This document shows, piece by piece, positions 1-8,291 of a stretch of 55,036 nucleotides of DNA (the first letter of the stretch is position 1; every line of letters begins with the position of its first letter). The position numbers were made by a program, and so were the translations under genes. The notes beneath the pieces are model-generated. The model did no database searches. It had not been told where the DNA came from and saw only the letters and a program-made list of their open reading frames with translations. Source of the stretch: an uncultured Lachnospiraceae bacterium (GTDB lineage Bacteria > Bacillota > Clostridia > Lachnospirales > Lachnospiraceae). The DNA lies in the NCBI GenBank assembly GCA_946491665.1, contig CAMLYL010000012.1, positions 1-55,036 of the forward strand, in the 5' to 3' direction.

Positions 1-55
1 GCATTCGCCCTATAAGCCGCCGAAATCGAAAAGCATCTTACATGCAAGCATGACG
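1..55. repeat. 55-bp direct repeat, copy 1
   Basis: This block is identical to 122-176 (offset 121 bp). It begins GCATTCGCCC and ends GCATGACG, and contains the inner inverted repeat CATGC-AA-GCATG. The two copies are separated by a purine/pyrimidine-skewed spacer (56-121). It lies downstream of panC and does not look coding, although a 66-codon frame runs through it on the minus strand. Confidence 0.85.
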
Positions 56-121
56 CCTCTTCGCTCCTCTTTGCTCCGCAGTGCAAAGCTCGATTCCGCT
101 CCGCTGCATCTCGCTTTCCGG

Positions 122-176
122 GCATTCGCCCTATAAGCCGCCGAAATCGAAAAGCATCTTACATGCAAGCATGACG
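122..176. repeat. 55-bp direct repeat, copy 2
   Basis: Exact second copy of the block at 1-55. Unlike what is visible for copy 1, it is followed at once by an inverted copy of its own central part, so that 137-158 can pair with 176-197. Confidence 0.85.
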
Positions 177-197
177 ATGCTTTTCGCTTCCGCCGCC
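137..197. repeat. Imperfect inverted repeat / extended hairpin downstream of panC
   Basis: Positions 137-158 and 176-197 are complementary at 18 of 22 positions, with the 11 loop-proximal pairs unbroken. The 17-nt loop itself contains CATGC-AA-GCATG. It lies only 16 bases past the panC stop, so it could end transcription or protect the pan mRNA 3' end. There is no clear T-run, so classical intrinsic termination is not assured. Confidence 0.6.
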
Positions 198-212
198 TTG
201 CACTGCTCATTG

Positions 213-1052
213 CTATACGATAAAGTTATCAATTAATCGAGTTTTGCCGATGTAGACGGCGATGGCTACGAGAGCGGGTGATTTGATTTCGGGGATCTGC
301 TGCATGGTCAGTCCGTCTACGGCTTTCACGTAGTCGATTTTTGCCAGGGGCTCGGTCTGAATGTTTGCTTTCATTGCTTCGACCAGTTTTGCCGCATCGG
401 TTTCACCCTCTTCTACCATTTTCTGTCCCATAAAGATGGTTTTGCTCAGGATCAGAGCCGCTTTGCGCTCTTCTTCTGATAAATAAGTATTTCTGGAGCT
501 TTTTGCCAGTCCGTCTTCTTCGCGGACGATGGGACAGCCGATGATCTCCAGATTCATGTTCAGATCTTCTACCATATGCTTTACAACCGCGAGCTGCTGG
601 GCATCCTTCTGACCGAAATAAGCCCGATCCGGCTGAACAATGTTGAAAAGCTTCGTCAGAACTGTGCAGACGCCCCGGAAATGAACCGGACGGGAAAGCC
701 CGCAGAGCTCTTCGGTCAGCACGGACATGTCCACATAAGAGCAGAAGCTGTCTGTATACATTTCAGAAGGTTCGGGATGGAAAATCAAGTCTGCTCCGAG
801 ACTCTCACAGAATGCACTGTCTTTCTCGAGATCTCTGGGGTAGCTGGCCAGATCCTCGGATGGTCCGAACTGCATGGGATTGACAAAAATGCTGACAACT
901 ACCTTATCATTATTTTCCCGTGCCTTCGTAATCAGACTTCCGTGTCCCTCATGGAGATAACCCATTGTGGGAACAAAGCCGACGCTCAGATCCTGCTTTT
1001 TCCAGCCGGATACTATTTCTTTTACTTCTTTAATGGTGGATACTATTTTCAT
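213..1052 (-). CDS. panC: Pantothenate synthetase PanC
   Basis: PanC joins pantoate and beta-alanine with ATP to make pantothenate, the last step of vitamin B5 synthesis, in the cytoplasm. The 279-aa length is normal for the family. The nucleotidyltransferase HIGH-type motif appears as MGYLHEGH near residue 30, YFGQKDAQQ lies mid-protein and KSSRN serves as the KMSKS-like loop near residue 185. The start is supported by AGGAAAGGAAAC just upstream. It is the last gene visible in a panG-like, panB, panC operon. The gap to panB is 83 bp. panD, needed to make beta-alanine from aspartate, is not in the window; whether it lies beyond the left edge cannot be seen. Confidence 0.95.
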   Translation of the reverse strand: MKIVSTIKEVKEIVSGWKKQDLSVGFVPTMGYLHEGHGSLITKARENNDKVVVSIFVNPMQFGPSEDLASYPRDLEKDSAFCESLGADLIFHPEPSEMYTDSFCSYVDMSVLTEELCGLSRPVHFRGVCTVLTKLFNIVQPDRAYFGQKDAQQLAVVKHMVEDLNMNLEIIGCPIVREEDGLAKSSRNTYLSEEERKAALILSKTIFMGQKMVEEGETDAAKLVEAMKANIQTEPLAKIDYVKAVDGLTMQQIPEIKSPALVAIAVYIGKTRLIDNFIV

Positions 1053-1135
1053 TTTCTGTTTCCTTTCCTGCCGGGTGACCTGTCTCTCTGTTTCTCAGAA
1101 TAACAGGAGTTCTTCTGTTCTTCCCGTATTAATAA

Positions 1136-1978
1136 TTAAGCGTTTTTCTCTTTTGTCAAAGCTTCGATGACCTCGTCGGAAATTTTGTAGGTATGCTCCG
1201 GCGCAGGGAACGTTCCAGCTTTAACTTCCTGCATATAGTCGGCAAAAGCCCTGCTCATCACTTCGCCCACATTGGCAAACTGCTTTACGAATTTCGGAAC
1301 ATAGTCTGTAAACATCCCCAGCATGTCCTGATAAACCAGAACCTGTCCGTCACAGCCTGCTCCGGCGCCGATACCGATGGTGGGAATGCTGACAGTATCC
1401 GTAATAATTTCAGCCAGTCTTGCGGGAATTCCTTCCAGAACTACCATGCAGGCGCCGGCTTCCTCCACGCGTTTCGCATCCTCAATCAGTGTGCGGGCCG
1501 CCTCGACGCTCTTCCCCTGTACCTTAAATCCGCCGAATGCATTGACAGACTGGGGAGTCAGACCGATATGGGCGCAGACCGGAATATCAGCCTCCACAAT
1601 GGCTTTTATCTGCGGACAAACTCTTGCGCCGCCTTCGAGCTTCACCGCATTAGCTCCCGCTTCCTTCATAAATCTTCCTGCATTCTTTACAGCGTCGTAC
1701 ACCGAAGTCTGGTAAGACATAAAAGGCATATCCCCAAGAATCAGAGCATTTTTTGCGCCCCGGCTGACTGCTGCTGTATGGGCAATCATATCCTCCATGG
1801 TTACAGGCAGCGTATTCTCATACCCAAGCATGGTATTTCCCAGAGAATCCCCTACCAGAAGGATCTCAACGCCTACTGCGTCCATCAGCTTTGCTGTGGA
1901 ATAATCATAGCAGGTAAGCATGGTGATCTTATTATTCTCTTCTTTCATTTTTTTCAATGTTGCGACTGTTGTTTTCAT
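1136..1978 (-). CDS. panB: Ketopantoate hydroxymethyltransferase PanB
   Basis: PanB transfers a hydroxymethyl group from methylene-tetrahydrofolate to alpha-ketoisovalerate, giving ketopantoate, the first committed step towards pantothenate. The 280-aa length matches the TIM-barrel family. Recognisable segments are [10 protein letters not shown] at the N-terminus, VGDSLGN with the metal-binding Asp, and the KLEGG and IGLTPQ segments. The start codon overlaps the stop of the upstream DUF2520 gene (ATGA), so the two are translationally coupled. Confidence 0.96.
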   Translation of the reverse strand: MKTTVATLKKMKEENNKITMLTCYDYSTAKLMDAVGVEILLVGDSLGNTMLGYENTLPVTMEDMIAHTAAVSRGAKNALILGDMPFMSYQTSVYDAVKNAGRFMKEAGANAVKLEGGARVCPQIKAIVEADIPVCAHIGLTPQSVNAFGGFKVQGKSVEAARTLIEDAKRVEEAGACMVVLEGIPARLAEIITDTVSIPTIGIGAGAGCDGQVLVYQDMLGMFTDYVPKFVKQFANVGEVMSRAFADYMQEVKAGTFPAPEHTYKISDEVIEALTKEKNA

Positions 1979-2817
1979 TGCTGAAATTCCCCTTCCATCA
2001 TCGTGTAATCCCTTTCAGGATGTTTTTGTCTGGCGACCTTCAAAACCTGCCCGGATAAGACCCGGTATACCTCTCTGCTCTCCCCGGAAAGGCAGGACAA
2101 ATGCTCTCTCACAGTAGCAATGTCGTTTCTCTCAACAGGCCCGGTCAGCGCCTGAACCGTACCGCAGGCAGCAATATTTTCTGTATTCCCCCGAATCAGA
2201 GGCATCAGAGCCTTATGAGCATTCTCCGCCGAAAAACCGCAGTCACCGAGCAGTTCCTCGCAGAGATTCACAAGACCCACATAGAGATTGCTGGCCATAG
2301 CCGCCGCCGCATGATAGCGGACTTTATCCCGGGCGCAGATTGTCTCCACCGTATTGCCGAATCCCTCAAACATGGCTTTCAGTTCCGCCAGGTACCTTTC
2401 GTCTCCTTCAATGGTAAAAAAGGCACCTGAAAGTTCCTGATAAGAATTGTATTTATCATTTACTGCCAAAAGTGGGTGAATGGAATAACCATATGCGTGA
2501 CAACGCCCGATATCTGAAAAGACTGCAGAGCTCATGGCTCCGCTGCAATGAATTATAAGCTTATTTTGAATCGGAAGCATCTTCAGCTGCTCCCAGACAG
2601 AAACAATCGCCCCGTCGGGAACTGTAAGAAACAAAGCATCACTATCCTCAGCCAGATCTTTCAGCGAAAGATATTGCCTGGTATCTGTAAACTCTGCCGC
2701 TTCCTGTGCCGTGTGCGGGCTGCGGCTGTAGTAACCCGTCACATGTTCTCCGCGCTCGGTTAGATATTTCCCCATAGAGAAACCGACTTTCCCTGCGCCA
2801 ACAAAACCAATGTTCAT
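1975..2817 (-). CDS. panG: Rossmann/DUF2520 oxidoreductase, probable PanG-type ketopantoate reductase
   Basis: A 280-aa protein with an N-terminal NAD(P)-binding Rossmann fold (GFVGAGKVG at residues 4-12) and a helical C-terminal half, the layout of Rossmann/DUF2520 proteins. The frame is open further upstream, but GGAGGG sits 6 bases before the ATG at 2817, which fixes this start. Its stop overlaps the panB start. No classical PanE is present, and the gene leads the panB-panC operon. Established knowledge: PanG of Francisella is an alternative ketopantoate reductase found beside pan genes. The role here, NADPH reduction of ketopantoate to pantoate, is inferred from family and operon. Confidence 0.7.
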   Translation of the reverse strand: MNIGFVGAGKVGFSMGKYLTERGEHVTGYYSRSPHTAQEAAEFTDTRQYLSLKDLAEDSDALFLTVPDGAIVSVWEQLKMLPIQNKLIIHCSGAMSSAVFSDIGRCHAYGYSIHPLLAVNDKYNSYQELSGAFFTIEGDERYLAELKAMFEGFGNTVETICARDKVRYHAAAAMASNLYVGLVNLCEELLGDCGFSAENAHKALMPLIRGNTENIAACGTVQALTGPVERNDIATVREHLSCLSGESREVYRVLSGQVLKVARQKHPERDYTMMEGEFQQ

Positions 2818-2989
2818 AAGCATCCCTCCATTTCCGCAATGGCGGGACAGTGAAGTCTCGTTTGTCTTTTCCGACAATATAAGCTCCGATCAAAATAAAA
2901 AATCATCCGGTACAGTTTCTTTTCAGAATACCATCCGCAGATGATTATACTACACCGGATAATTAAAGTAAATTAAAAAATTTGCGAAT

Positions 2990-3796
2990 TTACGCCATCA
3001 TATTTTTATATTCAGATTTCCATCGGCTGACCAGTTCCTCCTGCTTGGATTTCCAGTCAAAAGCTTCCGCTGCCTGAGAGGCTTTCCGGCGCTCCACATA
3101 ATACTCCGGCCGATCCGATATTTCCGTCAGGTAATTCAGCGCATCCCGCATAGCCGCGAAATTCAGATCCATCCCCTGCTCCTCCAGCGAATCATCCTCC
3201 CCCTGATAATTCATGGCGCAGAGATATGCCTGACGGGTCTGATCATTTTTCCGGAGATGATATGCGCCCGCGAACATCTTCGCCGCTTCCGGGAACAAAA
3301 ACAGCCTTGCATACACCACACCCAGGTTATGCATAATATTGCCCCGAAGCTCCTCCGTCATCTGACGGGCATAGTCCGGCTGAAGAAGTTCCATATAAAT
3401 ATAGGCCGCCTGCCGGTATTTTTTTTCATCCAGCAGCAAATCACCCCGCATTTTCCGGCGTTCCATACCGGTTTTTCCCTTCATGGCTTCCAGCAGTCCG
3501 TGAATTCTTTCCAGATCCTGTTCCCCATAACTGCCTGACGCACGAAGGATCAGCTCCGCGCACTGGAATACATCTTTTGTGTTCCGGTACAGCTGCCTCA
3601 GCTTTCCAGCCAGCTCTTTGTATTGAAGTTCCCTTTCCAGCCAGGCAAACAGCTCTTCTCCCATCCAGTCATGATCAATCAGATAGGTATGCGTTTCCAG
3701 AAAATAACATAATTCTTCTATCGTATATAAATGTGTTGAAATCCTCTCATGGTAAAAAGGATTTGCGGCTTTTCTGTTCTCAATCAGACGGAACAT
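2990..3796 (-). CDS. Conserved helical-repeat (TPR-like) protein of the DUF5716/5717 operon
   Basis: A 268-aa soluble protein that I cannot assign to a function. It is almost entirely helical by eye. A TPR-like pair of helices lies around residues 150-185 (HNLGVVYARL...EAAKMFAGAY). There is no signal peptide or membrane segment. AGGAGG lies 9 bases before the start. It is the third and last gene of the operon, 46 bp after the DUF5716 gene. The context suggests a scaffold or adaptor acting with its two large neighbours. Confidence 0.75.
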   Translation of the reverse strand: MFRLIENRKAANPFYHERISTHLYTIEELCYFLETHTYLIDHDWMGEELFAWLERELQYKELAGKLRQLYRNTKDVFQCAELILRASGSYGEQDLERIHGLLEAMKGKTGMERRKMRGDLLLDEKKYRQAAYIYMELLQPDYARQMTEELRGNIMHNLGVVYARLFLFPEAAKMFAGAYHLRKNDQTRQAYLCAMNYQGEDDSLEEQGMDLNFAAMRDALNYLTEISDRPEYYVERRKASQAAEAFDWKSKQEELVSRWKSEYKNMMA

Positions 3797-3842
3797 ACAT
3801 CACGACCTCCTCTCTGACACGTATCCTCATCTCCGGATCCCA

Positions 3843-5069
3843 CTATCCGGTCACGATGGGAAATTCCCAGACTTTGCCGGAAGGCTCAAACAGTTCTCCA
3901 AAGCCGTCATCCTCCACCCGGAGAACAACTTTTGTTCCGCTGACGGGAACTGCCTTTACAGAAAGACGAATGCTTCCCGCATCCCGTTCCGGAAGATAAT
4001 CCAGAGTACAATTCTCAATCCGGGCATTCAGTCTTTCTCTGACTCTTACCCAGACTTCCAGCCGGGGATCTTCATCATACATCAGGTAATAAGTCTCTGT
4101 AGGAGCAAACCAGTTCTCTCCCAGCTGTGTCAGCCGGAGAAAATAAGGTTCCCCGTTTTTGAGAAGTTTCAGAGAAATCTCACCGTGCAGTTTATAGAAA
4201 CAATCATAGTAATAATGCCAGCCCTCTGTTACTTCATTGCGGTAGGCTGCCAGACAGGCGCCCCTGGTATAGAGATTTTTCCCCTTGAATACCCGCTTGT
4301 TGGGGCCGATTACCCGCAGAGATTCCCGCAGCCAGTCACCGTCAAATCCGTCTCCTATAAAATACACGCCGGAGATAATTTTTTTCATAAAGGCTTCCCG
4401 GAGAATATTGGCAAAAAACTCATCTTTGCCGTCCGGCTGATCCAGCAGATACCCGGGAACCGTCCACTCCCTCCTTTCGGAAGTCACTCTCTTGACAGTT
4501 CCCATACCGTCCGTATGAAGTATAAGTGAAAAAATCTTATCATTCTGAAAATCAAAAAGAGCGACATCGTGCATTCGGATGGAAGGATCCTGATGATACG
4601 TATGGGCGAAAAAACTTTCGCCGTAATCCATCAGCCGGAAATGGTCCGGCGCAAAGCCAAGTTCCTTCTGTACATATCTGAAAAGCTCAACAATATCATC
4701 TGTAATCTGCGGCACAGTAACCGCCAGGTAAGGATCCATATGTTCCAGATCATATCGTTCCCGAAAGCGGATGAGGCGGCGCAGGAACTGCACCAGCATA
4801 TTTCTGCAGATCACATTATCCGGTATCTGGGAACCGAGATAAAGATCTGAAAAGAACGACCCGTCCGTCCGGTCCTGCCGCCGCAGCGCCTCATCACCAT
4901 AGAAATAATTTCCCTGGCCGGTACAGAATACAGCCGCAGGAATCTGGTAATGTTCTTCTCCGGGCACGGAGGAAACTGTTTCTACTTCCTGCATTCCCTC
5001 ATGGAACAGACTTACCATAGCTCTCTCGTTATTCAGATCAATTCCGATAAACAACTTTTCCTGTGCCAC
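3843..5069 (-). CDS. DUF5716 family protein, Hsp70/actin-fold-like
   Basis: A 408-aa protein. The N-terminus FIGIDLNNERAMVSLF resembles the phosphate-1 strand-turn of Hsp70/actin ATPases. A second segment (VALFDFQNDKIFSLIL) and the late VYFIGDGFDGDWL...RGACLAAY resemble the phosphate-2 and adenosine regions (compare [10 protein letters not shown] and ALGAA of DnaK). The canonical Gly-rich loops are poorly kept, so ATPase activity is uncertain. The start is GTG, with GAAGGAG six bases upstream inside the end of the DUF5717 gene; the intergenic gap is 3 bp. DUF5716 is recognised from memory of Lachnospiraceae annotations. Function unknown. Confidence 0.75.
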   Translation of the reverse strand: MAQEKLFIGIDLNNERAMVSLFHEGMQEVETVSSVPGEEHYQIPAAVFCTGQGNYFYGDEALRRQDRTDGSFFSDLYLGSQIPDNVICRNMLVQFLRRLIRFRERYDLEHMDPYLAVTVPQITDDIVELFRYVQKELGFAPDHFRLMDYGESFFAHTYHQDPSIRMHDVALFDFQNDKIFSLILHTDGMGTVKRVTSERREWTVPGYLLDQPDGKDEFFANILREAFMKKIISGVYFIGDGFDGDWLRESLRVIGPNKRVFKGKNLYTRGACLAAYRNEVTEGWHYYYDCFYKLHGEISLKLLKNGEPYFLRLTQLGENWFAPTETYYLMYDEDPRLEVWVRVRERLNARIENCTLDYLPERDAGSIRLSVKAVPVSGTKVVLRVEDDGFGELFEPSGKVWEFPIVTG

Positions 5070-5072
5070 TTT

Positions 5073-8000
5073 TTACTCCTTCACCGGTATGAACAGCGCA
5101 TCCGCCATATCTGACAGCTTTGCATATTCATACTGGGCTTTTGTATCCAAACGGGTATCCCCAAACGCCGCCAGCCTGCCGGTACGTGTATCGGCCAGAA
5201 ACGGCTCCGGTTCCTTTCGTTCTCTGTCTCCTGCAGTCTGCACATTTCCGTCCACATCCACGATGGAGTAGGAAATACGTTCTCCCGGCAGTATACGCAG
5301 CGGAAATGTATACATTCCCGGCAGAACCTCCCTCATAGCCTCACGCACGCCGCCCGGAAGCATAATATACAGCGCCCGGTCCGGCGCATCAAAGCAGGTT
5401 GCTACCGAAAGATTCATCAGAAGATATTTTCTCCGAAGATCAGGCGCAATCTCTTCATAAAAATCAAAATATATTCCTTCAAACAGATTTCTTTTCAGAA
5501 TCCGTTCTGCAATTTCTTTATAAGCCTCCGTGTCTCCGGACAAATATCGTTTCAGGAAAGCCGTTTCACAGAAAAGATTCAGCCTGCCGTGTCTGGAAAT
5601 CTGTTCTCCCAGAAAATGATATACGGAATCCTGAAGCGGATAGTCCTTCATCAGAAAGCTCCGGGACAGAATGGTGACGTACGCAGTCAGCAGTCCCTCC
5701 GATTCCGGATCTTCCAGAAGTATCTGAAAAATCTCTCCGTGCCGTTCTCCCAGGTATCCGGTGAACAGCATACGAACCATGATCTGCTGGGCACAGGCAA
5801 GACGGAATGACTGCTTTCCGGATGCCGTCTGAAGCAGCAGATCCGTCATTTCATCGATAGAACCGGCCATCCGCGAAAGTCTCGCCGCGTCATAGTCCGC
5901 TTTCTGCCCTGCAATCTCCCCGCTCTCCGGCAGAGGCCGGTCATTCTCCGGCCCATAAATGCTGTTTCCTGTCAGCATCTTGCTCAGCCTGCAGCCATCC
6001 TTCGTTGTATATAAAACGCCGCTGGTATCCTCATACAAAATTACATATGGACGCCGATAAAGATAAATATAAGCCTGCCCCTCCTGAATTACAGTCCTCT
6101 GACGAACGGTCTCGGGAACATTCTGCAGCACACGTACAGCAGAAACATTTCCGCCCATGGTATGCACCTTATAACAGCACTCAGACTCTTTTTTGATCTG
6201 ATCCCATTCCTGCCGGTCAGTCATCCGGCGAAGCTCTTCATATATAATAGCCAGATCATCATTCATGTGGCCCTGGCACAGTTCTTTTACAGCAAAGTTC
6301 TTTACCATAACCATGTAAGCAGGCCAGTCCTTTTCCAGACGGCGCCTGTTCCTTACAATATAGGCAAACAGCATGGCTTTTTTCCTGGCGGGAAGAGAAC
6401 TGTTCATGGAAAAATAGCGGATTACCTCTTTGGGCAGTTCTCCCATGGCGCGGCTCCAGGACAGCAGATATGCCTCGTAAAGCCCTGCGATCTTCAGCTT
6501 CTGCTCAATTCCCCTCTGAAACCACGGGAAAAAAGTCTGACCATACCTGTTGGTATGAATCAGATACACACAGATCGTTTTGACGATCCCTCCATCTCCG
6601 AACTGCTTATAACAGCGGGTCAGCACACGCATATAACTTCTGCTGAAGGTCTTCTGTCCCACTGCCATGCTCTGAATCAGAAGTGACAGCATCCCTGTCA
6701 GCAGATTGTGCTTTGTCATCCATCCGATCATACGATAATCAAAAGCTTCCTGACTGTTCAGAAGCTCCGGGTTTTCTTTTAAAATCAAGGCAGCTTCCAG
6801 AAAAAAGACGGGACTTGTACAGCCGCTCTCCGTCATGAAACGGCGGATGGCCTGATATTTTCGCCCGGGATTCCTCTGAAGACTTTCATCTGTCTGAAAC
6901 AGAATCCAGCTGACCAGAGGGTGTCCGCGGTGTTTCAAATGCACTTCTTTTATCTTTGCCAGCAGATCATTGCCGGTTTCCCCGTCTCTCCAGGCAGACA
7001 GATACTGATAAAAAGCTCCCAGCGGAGTTCTGGCGCTGCGGATATTTCTCGGAACCTCCGCCAGCTGCTCCTTAGCGCTGTCAAGTTCTCCCGCACTCAG
7101 ATAAACAAATGCCCTGCAGAGAGTCAGCCAGCGGCTGTCCGGCTGCAGTTCTCTGGCCTGTCCGATCAGTTCCAGAGTCTCCTCCTTCCATTCCGGCCCG
7201 GTTTTCTCTCCGAGACGACAGGCAATGTAAGCCTTCTCCATGGCGGCATCGATCTGTCTTCTTTTCCAGGCAATGGTATGTTCCGGAGATTCCTCCCGCG
7301 AAACTGCCGTAATCACAATTTCCTCTTTCTGGAAACAATTCTCTAATGTAATAACTGCGTAATTCCTGCCCCTGTGCATCAGCCGGGGGATAATCTGTAC
7401 AAGAACCTCCGTATGCTTCCCCCGGAAATCATACATCTGCAGCTGCTTCTTCTCTAATTTCACAAAAGACGCATCACAGGAAATATGTATATCGATATTA
7501 CCCCATTCCGACTTCCTGATCTTCAGCAGATCATCCGACGGATGTTCTCCCACCTGGAAATTCAGCTCATGCGTTTCCAGCGAAAAACGAGCGCGTTTCT
7601 TTTTCCCTGAGGCAATCAGGAACTCCTCCATCTCATGGGAACTGCAGCGGATTTCTGTCAGTCCGTGGTACAGAAGCGTATAAAACTCTGCATTTTCATG
7701 AAAAATATTGCAGAAGAACGGAGAAGCAAAAACCTTCAGAGCTTCCTCCCAGTTCAGGGACGCCAGATTTGTAAAGTCATTCAGCGTCTTAATACGTCCA
7801 ATCGAAGAAGGCAGATAGTGACGGGTCATCTGCGCCCGGTAAGGCAGCAGGTATTCTCCGCAGCTTGCGGTTACCACAAAGCATCCTGTTTCCTCCTCGC
7901 CCTCCGCTGCCTGACTTCCGAAATAGGTAAATCGGATCTCCGCTGACGTTCCCTCGAACTCTGCAGTTTCTACCTGAATATGAGGATTCTCACAGGTAAC

Positions 8001-8195
8001 GATTCCGCGAACGGAACGATCCGAGCTGCTCTGTATCCGAAAAGAGCCGCAGTAATCCTCCTTTTCAATCACAGAAAAGCAAAGCTCCTCCTGATCAAAC
8101 AGAAGTACCGGACTGTCATATTCAAATTTTCCCCGGATCAGATCCTGAATCTTTCGCCGCATGACTGGTATTTCAAGGCCATATAAAAAAGGCAT
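5073..8195 (-). CDS. DUF5717 family giant protein
   Basis: A 1040-aa protein with no signal peptide or obvious TM segment. Residues about 1-300 are beta-rich. Residues about 300-700 contain helical, TPR-like repeats (for example the ELQPDSRWLTLCRAFVYLSAG area). The C-terminal third is mixed and ends in a beta segment (DTRLDTKAQYEYAKL). First gene of a three-gene operon with the DUF5716 and helical-repeat proteins, divergent from the ClC transporter. The start codon lies in a hairpin (8186-8204) with only weak Shine-Dalgarno support. The ATG at 8162 (MRRKIQ) is an alternative but has no ribosome binding site. Function unknown. Confidence 0.78.
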   Translation of the reverse strand: MPFLYGLEIPVMRRKIQDLIRGKFEYDSPVLLFDQEELCFSVIEKEDYCGSFRIQSSSDRSVRGIVTCENPHIQVETAEFEGTSAEIRFTYFGSQAAEGEEETGCFVVTASCGEYLLPYRAQMTRHYLPSSIGRIKTLNDFTNLASLNWEEALKVFASPFFCNIFHENAEFYTLLYHGLTEIRCSSHEMEEFLIASGKKKRARFSLETHELNFQVGEHPSDDLLKIRKSEWGNIDIHISCDASFVKLEKKQLQMYDFRGKHTEVLVQIIPRLMHRGRNYAVITLENCFQKEEIVITAVSREESPEHTIAWKRRQIDAAMEKAYIACRLGEKTGPEWKEETLELIGQARELQPDSRWLTLCRAFVYLSAGELDSAKEQLAEVPRNIRSARTPLGAFYQYLSAWRDGETGNDLLAKIKEVHLKHRGHPLVSWILFQTDESLQRNPGRKYQAIRRFMTESGCTSPVFFLEAALILKENPELLNSQEAFDYRMIGWMTKHNLLTGMLSLLIQSMAVGQKTFSRSYMRVLTRCYKQFGDGGIVKTICVYLIHTNRYGQTFFPWFQRGIEQKLKIAGLYEAYLLSWSRAMGELPKEVIRYFSMNSSLPARKKAMLFAYIVRNRRRLEKDWPAYMVMVKNFAVKELCQGHMNDDLAIIYEELRRMTDRQEWDQIKKESECCYKVHTMGGNVSAVRVLQNVPETVRQRTVIQEGQAYIYLYRRPYVILYEDTSGVLYTTKDGCRLSKMLTGNSIYGPENDRPLPESGEIAGQKADYDAARLSRMAGSIDEMTDLLLQTASGKQSFRLACAQQIMVRMLFTGYLGERHGEIFQILLEDPESEGLLTAYVTILSRSFLMKDYPLQDSVYHFLGEQISRHGRLNLFCETAFLKRYLSGDTEAYKEIAERILKRNLFEGIYFDFYEEIAPDLRRKYLLMNLSVATCFDAPDRALYIMLPGGVREAMREVLPGMYTFPLRILPGERISYSIVDVDGNVQTAGDRERKEPEPFLADTRTGRLAAFGDTRLDTKAQYEYAKLSDMADALFIPVKE

Positions 8196-8204
8196 GGCCT
8201 TTTT
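8186..8204 (-). promoter_or_regulatory. Hairpin enclosing the DUF5717 start codon
   Basis: AAAAAGGC and GCCTTTTT are perfect inverted arms around a 3-nt loop. On the minus strand the ATG of the DUF5717 gene lies at the tip, so the structure could limit initiation. Because a T-run flanks it on either strand, it could also act as a small terminator. Confidence 0.45.
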
Positions 8205-8208
8205 CCCC

Positions 8209-8238
8209 TTGTATCAATATTATAATTTAGTATATAAT
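8209..8238 (+). promoter_or_regulatory. Sigma-70-type promoter for the ClC gene
   Basis: TTGTAT (8209-8214) and TATAAT (8233-8238) are separated by 18 bases. They lie 54 bp before the ClC start, in the region divergent from the DUF5717 operon. Confidence 0.5.
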
Positions 8239-8291
8239 AAATCTGCATTTCATGCAATGCGGTTATTTATAAAGGTTGGGGAATACAGATT

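Noticed and set aside
10-210. A 66-codon frame across the 55-bp repeats
   Set aside because: It runs through both repeat copies, is Arg/Ser/Ala-rich, and has no ribosome binding site; the segment is better explained as non-coding repeat.
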